Shown here piece after piece: positions 13,101 through 23,390 of a stretch of DNA of 64,000 nucleotides. Numbering within the stretch: position 1 is the stretch's first letter; every line of letters starts with the position of its first letter. This stretch comes from Lanius collurio (lineage: Eukaryota > Chordata > Aves > Passeriformes > Laniidae). The position numbers and the translations under genes are program-made. The notes beneath the pieces are model-generated. The model saw nothing but the letters and a program-made list of their open reading frames with translations. It did no database searches and was not told the DNA's origin. The stretch lies in assembly GCA_020086605.1 (NCBI GenBank), contig JACBWW010000017.1:17156443-17220442 (forward strand), given 5' to 3'.

Positions 13101-16100
13101 AAACAAACAAAAAAACCAAAAACAAACCTGAAACCAATAAACTCTAGAGACAACTGTAAGATACTTGCAAAAGTACTTTGTGTCAATGAAAAGGGTATCT
13201 TCCTCCTACACAATCCTCACTCTTGCAGATTTCCCTGTTCACTGGTCAGATAAGAAAAGTCAGATATCTGTGGCAAAATCATTATTTAGCTCTCCTTTCA
13301 TATCTGCTTTACTGTCTCAAGAAATGGATCTAAGCACCAGCACTTTTGGAGAACAGAAAAAAAAAATCAAATTAAATCTGAGCTATGTAATATGATCTGT
13401 GTCTTATTGTGACTGGGGAAAAGAGTGGTCTGCAGGGTAAAGAATTAATCTTTTCCTCTGGAATATTAACATTTCTCATGAAAAGCAAAACATGGGCTTG
13501 AATTTCATAAGGACATCTTAGTTACTAGTCAAGTAATTTTTTTCAGTCAGGAGACACACCACATTATAACATTTAGCTGCCTGTTTCTCATGGTAGTTGT
13601 TCTGTGCAATTACTTATAAAACTTAGACCAGTCAATGGTCTCTTTTTCCTTCTATACAAGAATATGTTGTAGGAAAAAAGACACTATTTAAAGGACAGCT
13701 ATAGGATACATGCAAGTCACTACTTAGTTTGTGCTGTGTTTGTAACTGTCAATAATTGTGCTGGTGTATAACTGGCATAGGAAGTTAATGCTGACAGTAT
13801 TTTTTGTGTCTCATGAAGGTCAGAAATGGGAGCAGTGTGCAATCACCACTACTTGGCAGGTTCTGTGGAAACACTGTGCCCAATCCCATCTTCCCCCAAA
13901 ACCATGTTGTCTACCTTCGTTTCAAGAGCGATTTTTCAGGGGCTCATGATGGATATGAAATTACTTGGACTTCATCATCGAGTGGTAAGGCTGTAGCTAC
14001 AAAATAATGCTACATAGAAAGAAAAAGCAGGAATGTGTAATTCAACTCTTTTTGGTCCCTGCCTCATCACTACTTCAGACCTTCCCTAGTGCCCACAGTC
14101 CACTCTGCTCAGTCACTGGAGAGACGCAGTTGCTCCTCAAGACCAGTAGGGCAAGATTCATTTTATGAGATGGAAGCGATTCCCTCTCCCTAATATAGAC
14201 TTCAGAAACCTCAGATGATACTGTCCACTTAAGATGAAGACCTCCTTCTTTCACTGAGAGGCTGGAAAATATCGGGAACATCTATCTTGGGATCCACAGA
14301 GTGGTGGTGGTGGTGACTCACCTTGCTCTGATAGTCCAGTTGTGATATGCCCTAGAAGCTAGGCACAGCTAAGCCTGAGAAAAATAAACTACCTATGATG
14401 CTGTGTAGTGACTATGTCATGGACACATTCATGAATGGCTTATGAAATGGCAGTGAACAACTGGGTAATAGTTTCTTCATTACATGGAGTTACTGGAGGC
14501 AGAAAAGCTCGTGGCCAGATATGAAGCACTGTAGAATAACCATACAGTACTTAGTAATCCAGTGATGGAAAGGCAGATAGAGCTCAGTGTAGGAAAGTGT
14601 CAATAAAGAATGTGGTCAAAAAAAGACAATCTTTACTTACAAAAATATGGGCATTGAGTTGACTTTTAGTACTCAACAACAAGATCTTTGGGGTAAAATA
14701 GTTTCATGAAAATAAAAGTTCACTAAGAGTCAAATAGACTGGCATAATGATAGAAATTATTGGGAAAGGAACAGAGAAGAAATAAACAACCACTCTATAA
14801 ATCCATAGTACACACACAAATTGAATCATGTGCGCAGTTCTGGTCTCTTACCCTTATAAAAAGTCAGGATTAACAAAGGGCTCAAGGTTAAAAAGGCTTC
14901 TGTGTGAGGTATGCTGAGACTTTTTAATCTGGTTAAGAAACCATGGAAGTCTATAAAATAGAGTGATACTGGATCATAAATAGTGATCACCTGTTCAATG
15001 ACTTTTCCGTAGAAGAACTAGCAGCCATCATATGAAGCCAGGAGCTCGTAGGTTCAAAACAAACTAAACAAACCAGTTCTTGACACAGTATGCAGTTAAA
15101 CTGTGGAGCTCGTTCCCACAGCACGCGACAAATTTACATGGATTGAAGGGCTACCCACAAAAGTTCATGGAAGACATCTGATAACGTTATTAAGTAGAAA
15201 GATGCCATCTCCAGGAGCAGTAAACTGAAAATTCTTGGAGACTGTGAGGGTAATCTGGGGCATGACCTGCACATTCTTGCTCTATAAACTTGCATTTTTC
15301 CCAGGTCATATGCTTCTGCCCACTGTTGAAGATTGAATTTTGGTATAAATGGATTTTGATTTACTTAATATGACTAATTTCTCTGAGCTGTTCTCTGTAT
15401 TTTTCTATCCGATGAGGATTCACTACTTTTCATATCTTAGACGAGTCAGAGCAAATTCATCTCCAGCTGAGTAGCTGGGAACTGAACTGGTTAAAGCAAA
15501 GACTTAAAATTTAGGTTCCTGTTTCAAAGCGTTTGGGGGGGCAGGGGAGGTGTGGTTTTTAATATTCAGTGATGGTCTAATGCCCATTGCATTTTCTAGA
15601 GCCTCAGTTTTATCTTTCCCTTAAGAGTGTTCTTAGCCACATCAGTTGTCGCAGCTCAGCCTCTCTGTTTTTCAGTGCTACTACTAACACTGTACTAATG
15701 CACTACCTCACGTATTATCCTGTGAAACTAAAAGCCTTCTAGGCCAACTAACAGTGTCTGCTTCCAGGATGCGGCGGAACATTATACGGCACCACTGGCT
15801 CATTTGCCAGTCCCCGCTACCCAGCGACTTACCACAACAACACTGACTGTGAGTGGGCCATTACTGCGCCCCAGGGACGAATTGTCACAGTGAACTTTGA
15901 TTTCATCAGCATCGATGACCCAGGGGATTGCAGCAGCAACTATCTGATCCTCTACAACGGGCCAGATGCCAGCCAGCCCTCCGCCGGGCCCTATTGTGGC
16001 ACGGTACGTATTGCCTTCCCTCTGTGACCCCAGAAGTGGTTAAAAGGAATTTTTACTGTTTTATGTACAAGACCATTTTCCCAGGTCTGGGAGGAATTCC

Positions 16101-16484
16101 ACATAGATGAGTGGAAGTGAGGCATAAGGTGGGTGTGGCACCTTCCAACTCAGACCGTACACTGACATCTAGTGGGAGGCATCAAACATCGTACTTCTTG
16201 TATTTGTGATTTAAATATTTGCAATAGCCTGAGAGAGAAATGCAGTGGTAACTAGAACAGACCTGAGATCACTGTCAATATATGGTCCAATTTGTGCCTC
16301 AGCTTTAACTCTCTGTCTCTTCCAAAGGATCTTGAAGTTCTATAAATCTTTTCATTTTTCTTGTCTTTCATTTTAGGATACAAACATTGCTCCATTTACT
16401 GCGACATCTCATCAAGTCTATGTAAAATTTCATGCTGAATATGTGACTTTACCATCCGGATTCCAGTTAAGCTGGACAAGCTAA
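9954..16484 (+). CDS. CUBN: Cubilin, C-terminal part (eight exons, last four CUB domains)
   Basis: Cubilin is a very large extracellular peripheral-membrane receptor. With amnionless and megalin it takes up intrinsic factor-vitamin B12, albumin and other ligands at absorptive epithelia. Joining 9954-10159, 11015-11177, 11374-11582, 12226-12373, 12493-12674, 13819-13984, 15768-16003 and 16377-16484 gives an open frame of 471 residues plus stop after the split first codon; all seven junctions keep frame and use GT-AG. The product is four consecutive CUB domains, each with four cysteines and a CGG-type start, and each encoded by an exon pair. I count eight N-glycosylation sequons (for example NVT, NFT, NQT, NHT). 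There is no transmembrane segment, as expected for cubilin. Family and position (last CUB domains before the stop, next to RSU1) make CUBN the only sensible call. The N-terminal bulk lies left of the window. Confidence 0.95.
10160..11014 (+). other. CUBN: CUBN intron
   Basis: AT-rich intron of 855 bases with a T run near 10500-10510. Nothing else is recognised. Confidence 0.9.
11015..11177 (+). CDS. CUBN: CUBN exon: second half of fourth-from-last CUB domain
   Basis: The acceptor is TTCTTTCAG and the donor GTAAGT starts at 11178. It encodes [18 protein letters not shown] and then [19 protein letters not shown], which are the DG turn, the fourth cysteine and the last strands of the CUB fold. 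It ends in phase 1. The aspartate of RTDN completes a putative calcium site. Confidence 0.94.
11374..11582 (+). CDS. CUBN: CUBN exon: first half of third-from-last CUB domain
   Basis: The acceptor is TTTACACAG and the donor GTAAGA starts at 11583. It encodes [10 protein letters not shown]..., [20 protein letters not shown] and [17 protein letters not shown], leaving in phase 0. Three CUB cysteines are present. Where calcium-binding CUB domains have Glu and Asp, this copy reads FHLH and QNH. Confidence 0.94.
11583..12225 (+). other. CUBN: CUBN intron
   Basis: Intron of 643 bases. It includes an A-rich/C-rich stretch near 11955-11970. The acceptor end carries a tandem CAGCAG. Confidence 0.9.
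12226..12373 (+). CDS. CUBN: CUBN exon: second half of third-from-last CUB domain
   Basis: It encodes [18 protein letters not shown] and then [19 protein letters not shown], with the fourth CUB cysteine and the closing strands. The donor GTAAGC starts at 12374, phase 1. The acceptor is a NAGNAG: splicing after either 12225 or 12228 keeps frame and differs by one Gln codon. Confidence 0.93.
12493..12674 (+). CDS. CUBN: CUBN exon: first half of penultimate CUB domain
   Basis: It follows an intron of only 119 bases. The acceptor is TGTCTCAAG and the donor GTATCT starts at 12675. It encodes [40 protein letters not shown] and [14 protein letters not shown], which holds three cysteines and two sequons. 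The usual CGG start is CSR here. Phase 1 in, phase 0 out. Confidence 0.94.
12675..13818 (+). other. CUBN: CUBN intron
   Basis: Intron of 1144 bases. An A-rich low-complexity patch lies at about 13078-13135 (short A runs broken by C). No other element is recognised. Confidence 0.9.
13819..13984 (+). CDS. CUBN: CUBN exon: second half of penultimate CUB domain
   Basis: The acceptor is GTCTCATGAAG and the donor GTAAGG starts at 13985. It encodes [21 protein letters not shown] and then [25 protein letters not shown], ending in phase 1. It supplies the fourth cysteine and the FKSD aspartate typical of calcium-binding CUB domains. Confidence 0.94.
13985..15767 (+). other. CUBN: CUBN intron with an old CR1 copy
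   Basis: Intron of 1783 bases. A (GTG)n run lies at 14301-14315 and a decayed CR1-like segment at about 14805-15280. The remainder is unremarkable. Confidence 0.88.
14805..15280 (+). repeat. Decayed CR1-clade LINE fragment (ORF2 end)
   Basis: The segment keeps the order of landmarks of the CR1 ORF2 3' coding end: GCGCAGTTCTGGTCTC, a GAGACTTTTTAATCTGG block, GAAGTCTATAAAATAGAG, GGTTCAAAACAAAC, TTAAACTGTGGAGCTCGTT and GTTCATGGAAGAC. This is a pattern match from memory of the family, with many substitutions and stops, so it is an ancient dead copy. Boundaries are rough. Confidence 0.6.
15768..16003 (+). CDS. CUBN: CUBN exon: first part of last CUB domain
   Basis: The acceptor is TGCTTCCAG and the donor GTACGT starts at 16004. 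This is the largest cubilin exon here. It encodes [49 protein letters not shown] and AGPYCGT, so all four cysteines of the domain are in one exon. The usual Tyr-Asp at the calcium site reads Ser-Asn-Tyr. Phase 1 in, phase 0 out. Confidence 0.95.
16004..16376 (+). other. CUBN: Last CUBN intron
   Basis: Intron of 373 bases ending in the acceptor TTCATTTTAG. It contains a CTCF-like motif on the minus strand at 16164-16175. Confidence 0.92.
16164..16175 (-). promoter_or_regulatory. CTCF-like motif (11 of 12)
   Basis: The minus strand reads CCACTAGATGTC, which differs from the core CCASYAGRKGGC only at the penultimate base. It lies in the last cubilin intron. Weak support: motif only. Confidence 0.3.
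16377..16484 (+). CDS. CUBN: CUBN terminal exon with stop codon
   Basis: It encodes [20 protein letters not shown], then [15 protein letters not shown] and the stop TAA at 16482-16484. These are the last two strands of the final CUB domain, and the protein ends directly after it, as expected for cubilin. FHAEY replaces the usual F-x-S-D. Confidence 0.95.
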   Translation, partial: DTNIAPFTATSHQVYVKFHAEYVTLPSGFQLSWTS

Positions 16485-16700
16485 AACATTGTTTATGAGA
16501 AATATATTACAGTTCCTTACTATACTGAACTGAAATCTAGATCATAAAGGAGGTTTGAAGTCCAGTGATGGTAATTGCAGCTGAAAGAAGGCCTTTTAAA
16601 AGTTACTGTAAATGTAACTGTTATGAATTTGGAATTCTGTCAAAAAAACCCTTGATCTCCCATTGTACTGAAAATAAACTATTACCTACCCAACTAGGAA
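16485..16700 (+). other. CUBN: CUBN 3' UTR with poly(A) signal
   Basis: A canonical AATAAA lies at 16673-16678, about 190 bases after the stop, giving a short 3' UTR that probably ends near 16695-16705. The cleavage position is inferred. Confidence 0.75.
16673..16678 (+). terminator. CUBN: Poly(A) signal AATAAA of CUBN
   Basis: Exact AATAAA, the first after the cubilin stop codon. Confidence 0.75.
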
Positions 16701-19700
16701 AAAGAGCTTTTGCAACATGTTATTTATATTCTTCTACATAATTTCAAAATTTCACAATTAATGCTATAAAAAGTGAATTACCCAGGATAAAACTTACACA
16801 TTAAGTTAATAAGAGGACATAAGACATGAAGCCGTCTTTAATTAGTTCTCTAGAGTTATGTGGTTTTGTCTCAAGCATCTCTGAAAATATCAGCTTAAGT
16901 TTTATTCAAATTAGATCAAATCAGAATTTGCTAAAAAATGATCCCTGTCCTACAACCACTCACACAGATAACTGTGCTGAAGAACTTTCAGTAATACTGT
17001 GCATTGGGTATAAGAACACAACTGAATCAGTACTTGAGCATTCACTGAAGTTTAACACAGCAAGGACATGATATCGTTCTAAATCTTAACCACATTAAGA
17101 AGTAACGTCAGGATCAGAGCCCTATGTTCAATATCTACAGATACCTGTGGTTATACTTATTAAATTATATTTTCAAGCTTCAAAGCCTATTTTATGACTG
17201 AATATAAAATACTTCTGAGACTTTTAGTAACTATGTCACTCTTCTAGTCAATTTGTAGGCAACTTCCTAGACATTTATGAAACAGATATAACTTCGGAAT
17301 AGGGCAGACATAAAAATATCAATCGACCTTTGACTACAATTAGTTTTTCCCTTCCCCAGGCTAACACACATCATACATAAAAGATATTATTGACAGGGTA
17401 TACAGAGGACACTGATTCCCACCATGAAACATTTTTTGTAACAATCCAGAACAAATGACCAATTCATTTCCTGAATGTCAGCTGTAATGGACAGGCAAGA
17501 GAAATTTGGACCACAGCAAAGGAACATGGCCTTATCAGAATTCTCCCTTCACAACTACTACAAGGAGTCACTCACAGTGAAAACAATTCCTTAATTTGAT
17601 CATTCCAGCAATAATTATGAAATTACATTAAAGTGTAAGTGGCAGTTTTAACAAAATCTAGGAACTGTTTGAAGATTTCCCAATGAATGCCGAAAAAGCC
17701 ATCATTCCACAAACATACAAAACTTTATTACAGCTGAGTGAGCAGATATTCTGGTTAAGATAAAATGTAGAAAAAACAAAGCAGAAAAAAAGGACAAACT
17801 ATAAAATACAACTCAAAATCCTCTGGTGGTAAGTTAGAAAAAGAGAAACCTGTGAAATTCCACTGGCCAACAGAATGAGATGTAAGCCAACATTTTATAA
17901 CTGTCCAAGGACGAAGAAAAACTGAGCGTATGTACAGGTCCACTCAAATTGATGCTGTATTTTCATCAAAGGATGATGCAATCTTTGTCCATATGGTTTA
18001 TTAAAACTCCTTACAGGGGACAGCGAGCAGTAAAGAAACACCTGAACTGTCTGGAGATAAAACCACTAAATAAATTCTAAAGACCGCAAGGTATAAGAAA
18101 CTCCAAATGCAATCAAGCAGGGATTGAGTGGTTTGCCTGCAGAGATAATGAGGACTCTATTTGTCCCCTGTGGAATGCAGCATCACAGGCTTTAGAATGT
18201 CCGCTGTGGCTCCGACTTTCCTGTGAATCCCCATGCATTTGGTGCAGTTGGTGCACCAAATCTGCAGTTGGCAGAGAATCCCCTCAAGATCTAGATGCTG
18301 TCACTTGCTGCTGGGTGGCTGGATGTGGAAGCATCAGATTTTAGGCATGAATCAGCTTGGCAAGAATGTTGTCATTTTCTGCATTTCACCAGCCTGGAGC
18401 ACAGCTCAGCTAAAAGCCCCCTGTGAAAGGGAAGGATATGTCCCTCCAAACAGCTCCCTGCCACTGCAGGCAGTGTTCTGTGGTACGTTCATTGCTCCTG
18501 CTAAAAGTGGATCAGCCCCATCAGAAATGTGTACTCAGGTTAAACCTTGGCCTTTTTGCAGGTGTGACAGAGCATAAAATGGCAAACAGAAAGCTGCACG
18601 TGGTTTTAATGAAAGAAGTTCTTTAGTGGCTCTTCGAGGCTGGTGTCAGAGGCACCTCACGCAGTTTAAGGACACCAAGCTTCCTGAGGACACGGCAGTC
18701 CCTGAGCTCACTGCGCTGAGGCTGTCTCCTGCCCACTTAGGGACTGGTATGGAGACGGGCTCTGGGCACCTTCACATGCCTGAGGCCATTCTGGTAACAC
18801 AACTTCTGTCCTTGGGATCTTGAGAGGAACTCTAGTTAACTGGTGAGTTTGCTGAAATCTGTACTTCAGAAAGACTGATTTAACAAAGAGAAAAAGCATG
18901 TTTCACCCTAAAGGAATTAAATGCTTTTGGACTTTTTTATACGATAAATACTTTCTGTTGGCAAGATCTTCTGTCATATCATCAAATTTAAAAAATCATT
19001 GAAATACTACAGAAGAAATAACTAAAGAGCACTATGAATGGGAGGAAGAGAAATTTTTAATTTTTTTCTTTTAAATCTAACAATAACTAACTAATGCTTG
19101 GTGCATTTAAAAATGTTGGAAATACTCAGTATCTATGCATAATTTTATTGAGAACTGAGTAAAATGCATGAGGTTATTTAGAGAAAATAAAAAGGTCCAG
19201 CAGAGAATTTGTGCTCATGAAGACTGTTCAATGAAGCTGCTGGTACAGGGTTCAATTGATCTAGCCCAACTGACTCTCGCCAAAAATAGTCAAAGTCTAA
19301 AATTAGAGTAAATTATCAAACCCATTCTTTAAAAAAAAAAAAAAAAAAAGAAACAAAGGAACAAAGAAACAAAGTAACCCACTGCTGTCCTCTAACATTT
19401 TATATGAGGAGCCACAAAAATACCAACTGCAGAAGTATGAAAGTAGAGGTCCTTAAAGAAGAGAGCTGCCTTTAAGCCATGTTTCTGTCTTGGAAGGTAA
19501 GATGTAATTTAAATCACTTGCTTTAAAATGAACACACAGCACACACAAGCAGAACAGATTATCTGGAAAGAATTAATCCATTCAACTTCTATGTGCTTTT
19601 TGCAGTGTACAATTCAAAAGAAAAAAATATGTATTTAATAAGAAATATACCTTCATCTCACAACACTGCCATGAAAACCTTTGCTTTTATGTCTGCGCAC

Positions 19701-22700
19701 ACTGCTATTTTATAATGTCGTTGTAAATGCTGCATGTTTGTATTGTAATAACTGCATGGCTACAACCTCCCTCTGTCAATGACAAAGCACAGATAATGAA
19801 TGTGCAGGTTTTCACTTTCTAGAGCCTGCATGGTTTTATGTTACATGTAAATCTTTTTCTGCATGTTACTATAGATGTTTATTCTTATATAAAATTAATT
19901 TTATGAGGCAGTTACATGTGAATGGTAAGCCCTCCAAAGCCCAGGATTAGAAGAATAAGTACTAAAATGTCTGTAACAACGTTTTTAATTGCCCGTCCCA
20001 TGTGGCAGGACTGTTCTTTATAAATGAGAAATAATACCACAAGGAGATATTCTTAGGGTTATAGTTACTTAAGTAAAGGAGACAGAAGATACACAGCTAA
20101 AATGCCAGAAATCATGGTGCTGGTCAATTAAAAACATTAGCTAATTTGAGTTAAATTTACAAAGCAATTTTGACTGAAAAACAGGTTCAGTTGGTTCATT
20201 AAGCAAAGGAGGAGGTGTCTCAGTTTTGCATAATAACACAGGATATGTCTTAGGCACCAGAATTAACAAATTTGGTGTAATTATTTTTTATGAACTGCTG
20301 AACTAAAACTGCAGAATTATTCTGCAGTCCTAATTTAAATGAAATGCAACAAAATTCATGGTATTGGCTATATTGTTCCTAATACAAAACAACTGCAACA
20401 ATAAGGTTTATTAACAAATAAATGTTTAAAATGTTTATTAAATGATAATAAAAACAGAGGCCAACTTCTAGGAGTTTGCTTTTATAAGGAAATGATTGGA
20501 AAAGCAAATATTGCCATTTATCACACTTAGTGAGTGTCATGTTGATGGATACATTTGTAGTAGCCGTGCACAGCACTACACAACTGGTTTTGCAGGGGCA
20601 TGTTGCTGTTGTATGGTTTTGATGACACGCTATCCCTGCATTAATGTTGCCCATTATCATAGCTTTTCTTGGAGGGGGAAAGCAGGGATAAAAAGAGAAT
20701 AATAATGTAAAAGATAATTGCTTTGGTTTGTAGAAGTACCTAGGACAGCAAAAGCAAGGGAGGCATCAGAGCTACTCGTCCCCTTGCTGATCCCCAGCAG
20801 AGTGAGAGGAGCCAGCAGGAGGCAGGTCCAGCCGTCACTGCCCAGGCAGAGCAGGCTGGGGCACCACTGCAGGGGCAACTTCTCCCTCCTCTGACCACCA
20901 CAGGGAAAACTGCAGCTCTGCCACACAGTCATGGCCATCCATAGACCTACAGTCACCTATTTAGCCTGCAGTCCTAAGGACAGAAGGCATATGCCAGTCT
21001 CAGCAAAGAACTCGGGCATCTGCTCTACAAACATTTAAGCCAAGTGACGGATTTAGAACAGATCTGACAGACAGCAAAGATATTTTATAGTTGTTTCATA
21101 AGCAAAAAATCAGTAGCTGGAAGATACAGCAAGACCTAAATAGGAAAAGCCTCTATTGTGAGCTCAAGCACTGTACATATGGAGAGGGCTCTGATGGCTG
21201 GTCCGTAGGCACAGTCTGACCAGTCTCCAGCTGGGGGTATAGAGGGAGCTAGGGATATCTGGGGCCAAAAGGATTTTGTAATGACTGGATGTACTGGGAA
21301 GAGGTGGGGGAATAACAGGAGGGAGACTGGGTGAGTGCAGTGACACAGACCCTCTGCAAGAAATGATTCTTCATGATTGCTGAAGGGACAATATGAAAAA
21401 TCAGTTTTCATGATCAAGAACCTTTGGTCATTGTGGCTTGTGTACCTTCCTTCCCACTTCTTCACAGACAATTGGTACTCAGTGCTCCATGAGGCACTGT
21501 GAAACTCTAAAAGGAAGGCTTGACAGCAACTCCCCTTTGCCAAATCAATGCAGACCTGACTGGGGTATGAATTCATGCTCAGACAAAAGATTTGCTCAAG
21601 CAGGACCCAGAGAAGGTCACATAAAAGGTGTGAATAATAGAGGAACTCTTTACACAACAACAGGGTAATGAAATTATGTAGATGGCAAAAAAACCCCACA
21701 ATCCTGATGAAAGGGGAGTAATGACAATATGTTTATTAAGTGGGGAGTAACTAAATACTTCCATGGTAGGGGTAGAATGTGGATAACTAGGCCACATGCA
21801 GTGTATTGATCACTGTATATATGGAGAAGAGAGAAGCCAGGTGAGCTTCACATTAGCCATGAAGACTGGTTTTTGTGTGTCTTGTTAGAGTCACATGTGC
21901 TGTTAGTTGGAATAAGGAAGCAGAACCATCCTTATAGACAATTAATCTGCAGGGGCCTTTGCTATTAAATGACATCTGCAATCATTCTCCATGAAATAAG
22001 AACAGCAGACAAGTTAGCACTTAGGTCTTTGGGACAATGAACTGGTGGCAGTCAGGGTGTTTCCTTAGACAGGAAAGGGATCCAGATTAATGTTTCTGTA
22101 GACAAAAAAAGAACTTTACATCACTCTCCTGTACATCTGAGTGACAGTAGGTTCTGCTGAGAAATCCAGCTACAAAGAAGTTCTTCCAGTTGTATCTTGT
22201 AAGGAAGACCTGAAAGAAGATAGTAACTTCAGGAAGTGATCAAGGTAGGAAACTCCAATTAGGAATAAATATGCTACAATTCTGCAGTCTGGTATTAAAT
22301 CCTTACATTCCTAAAAAAAGGAAAAGTTGAAGTTGCACCTCCAGAAAGTTTTTTATTTGCTAGCGTAGGCAAATGTTCATCTTGGTTTCTGTGGATACCA
22401 TTTTTAGGCTACTAAGTAACACCATGGAATGCATATGCAAAACTCTAAACTGTGATTCTCAATGGGTAGCTGGCTTTAGGTAATTTTATAGATTTAGTCA
22501 TTAACTGCTCTGAGCCTCCGTATCTGTTAAATGGCAGTAAGCAGGAGCTTCTTAACTTCTAAGGAAGAGGTTACATGCATAACTACATTCTGGGCAGTAA
22601 GGCTGTAACTCCAACACCAAGGTCTGTCGAGGCCAGTTTCAAGCGCTCAGAACACGGACCCAGCCTTGTGACTGGTATTGCTACTAGAGCCGACTAGAAA

Positions 22701-22785
22701 ATCCATGAAGGCACCTGAAGAAAAGGAAACCGCTGGTAAATGCACCGGGATTTTCTGCTGTGGATTATTTTGGCAATCGTGTTTT
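16701..22785. other. CUBN-RSU1 intergenic region
   Basis: About 6 kb between the cubilin poly(A) site and the RSU1 CpG island. No gene is supported. Contents: an A19 run with a (CAAAG)-like tail near 19331-19376, a GC-richer patch near 20750-20960, an open minus-strand frame of 187 codons at 21136-21699 without recognisable homology, and AT-rich DNA. A block at about 19540-19930 looks free of repeats and may be regulatory. Confidence 0.7.
19331..19376 (+). repeat. A19 run followed by (CAAAG)-like repeat
   Basis: Nineteen A residues (19331-19349), then GAAACAAAGG AACAAAGAAA-type repeats. It may be a decayed poly(A) tail, but no element body is recognisable upstream. Confidence 0.8.
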
Positions 22786-22939
22786 GCCTCCGGCAGCCTT
22801 TCCAAACTCCGGAGCGCCCCGAGCGTCCCGACCCCTCCGGGCCGTGCGGGCTCCGTGAGGGGCTGCTCCGGGCCCCGCGTCAGCGCGGGCGGGGCGGCGC
22901 TGCGCCTGCGCGCGGGGGCGAGCGGGGCGGGGCGGGGCG

Positions 22940-23030
22940 AGCAGGCTCCGCCGGGACCCGCCCGCTGTCCCGCCGTGGGATCCGCCCGCAGTCCCGCCGC
23001 TCCCTCCGCGTCCCCCCGCAGCGCTGTGCG
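22940..23030 (+). other. RSU1: RSU1 exon 1, noncoding (5' end approximate)
   Basis: A strong donor GTGAGT at 23031 follows GCTGTGCG. It is followed by a 248-base intron and the acceptor CCGCCTAG at 23271-23278, just before the ATG exon. I infer a noncoding leader exon starting downstream of the GC boxes. The true start is not visible in sequence. Confidence 0.6.
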
Positions 23031-23278
23031 GTGAGTGCCCTCGGGGCAGGGCCGGGCCGGGTCTGTCCTCCGCCCGGGCCAGGAGAACGGCCGGCATCCC
23101 GGCCAGTGCTCCGCTGGCCTGGGGCGGACGGGACGGGGCCCCTCGGAGGCGCCGGACACGGGGAGTCGCTGCCCTCGGAGCCCTCGGGGACGGGGCCGTC
23201 CCGGCGCTGTTCCGGTTGGAGCCCCCAGCGGGTTTCCCACTCCGCCCGGCTCACGGTGTCCATTTCTGCCCCGCCTAG

Positions 23279-23390
23279 ACCATGTCCAAGTCCCTGAAGA
23301 AGATCGTGGAGGAGAGCAGGGAGAAGAACCAGCCCGAGGTGGACATGTGCGACCGCGGCATCTCCAGCATGCTGGACGTGCCCGGCCTCT
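23279..23390 (+). CDS. RSU1: RSU1 first coding exon (ATG at 23282)
   Basis: The acceptor is CCGCCTAG. The ATG at 23282-23284 sits in ACCATGT, a good Kozak context. It encodes residues 1-36, [12 protein letters not shown]... to SMLDVPGL, plus one base of Phe37. The donor GTAGGT starts at 23391 and follows a T, so it is weaker than usual. A second GT lies four bases on, and using it would break the frame. Confidence 0.96.
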
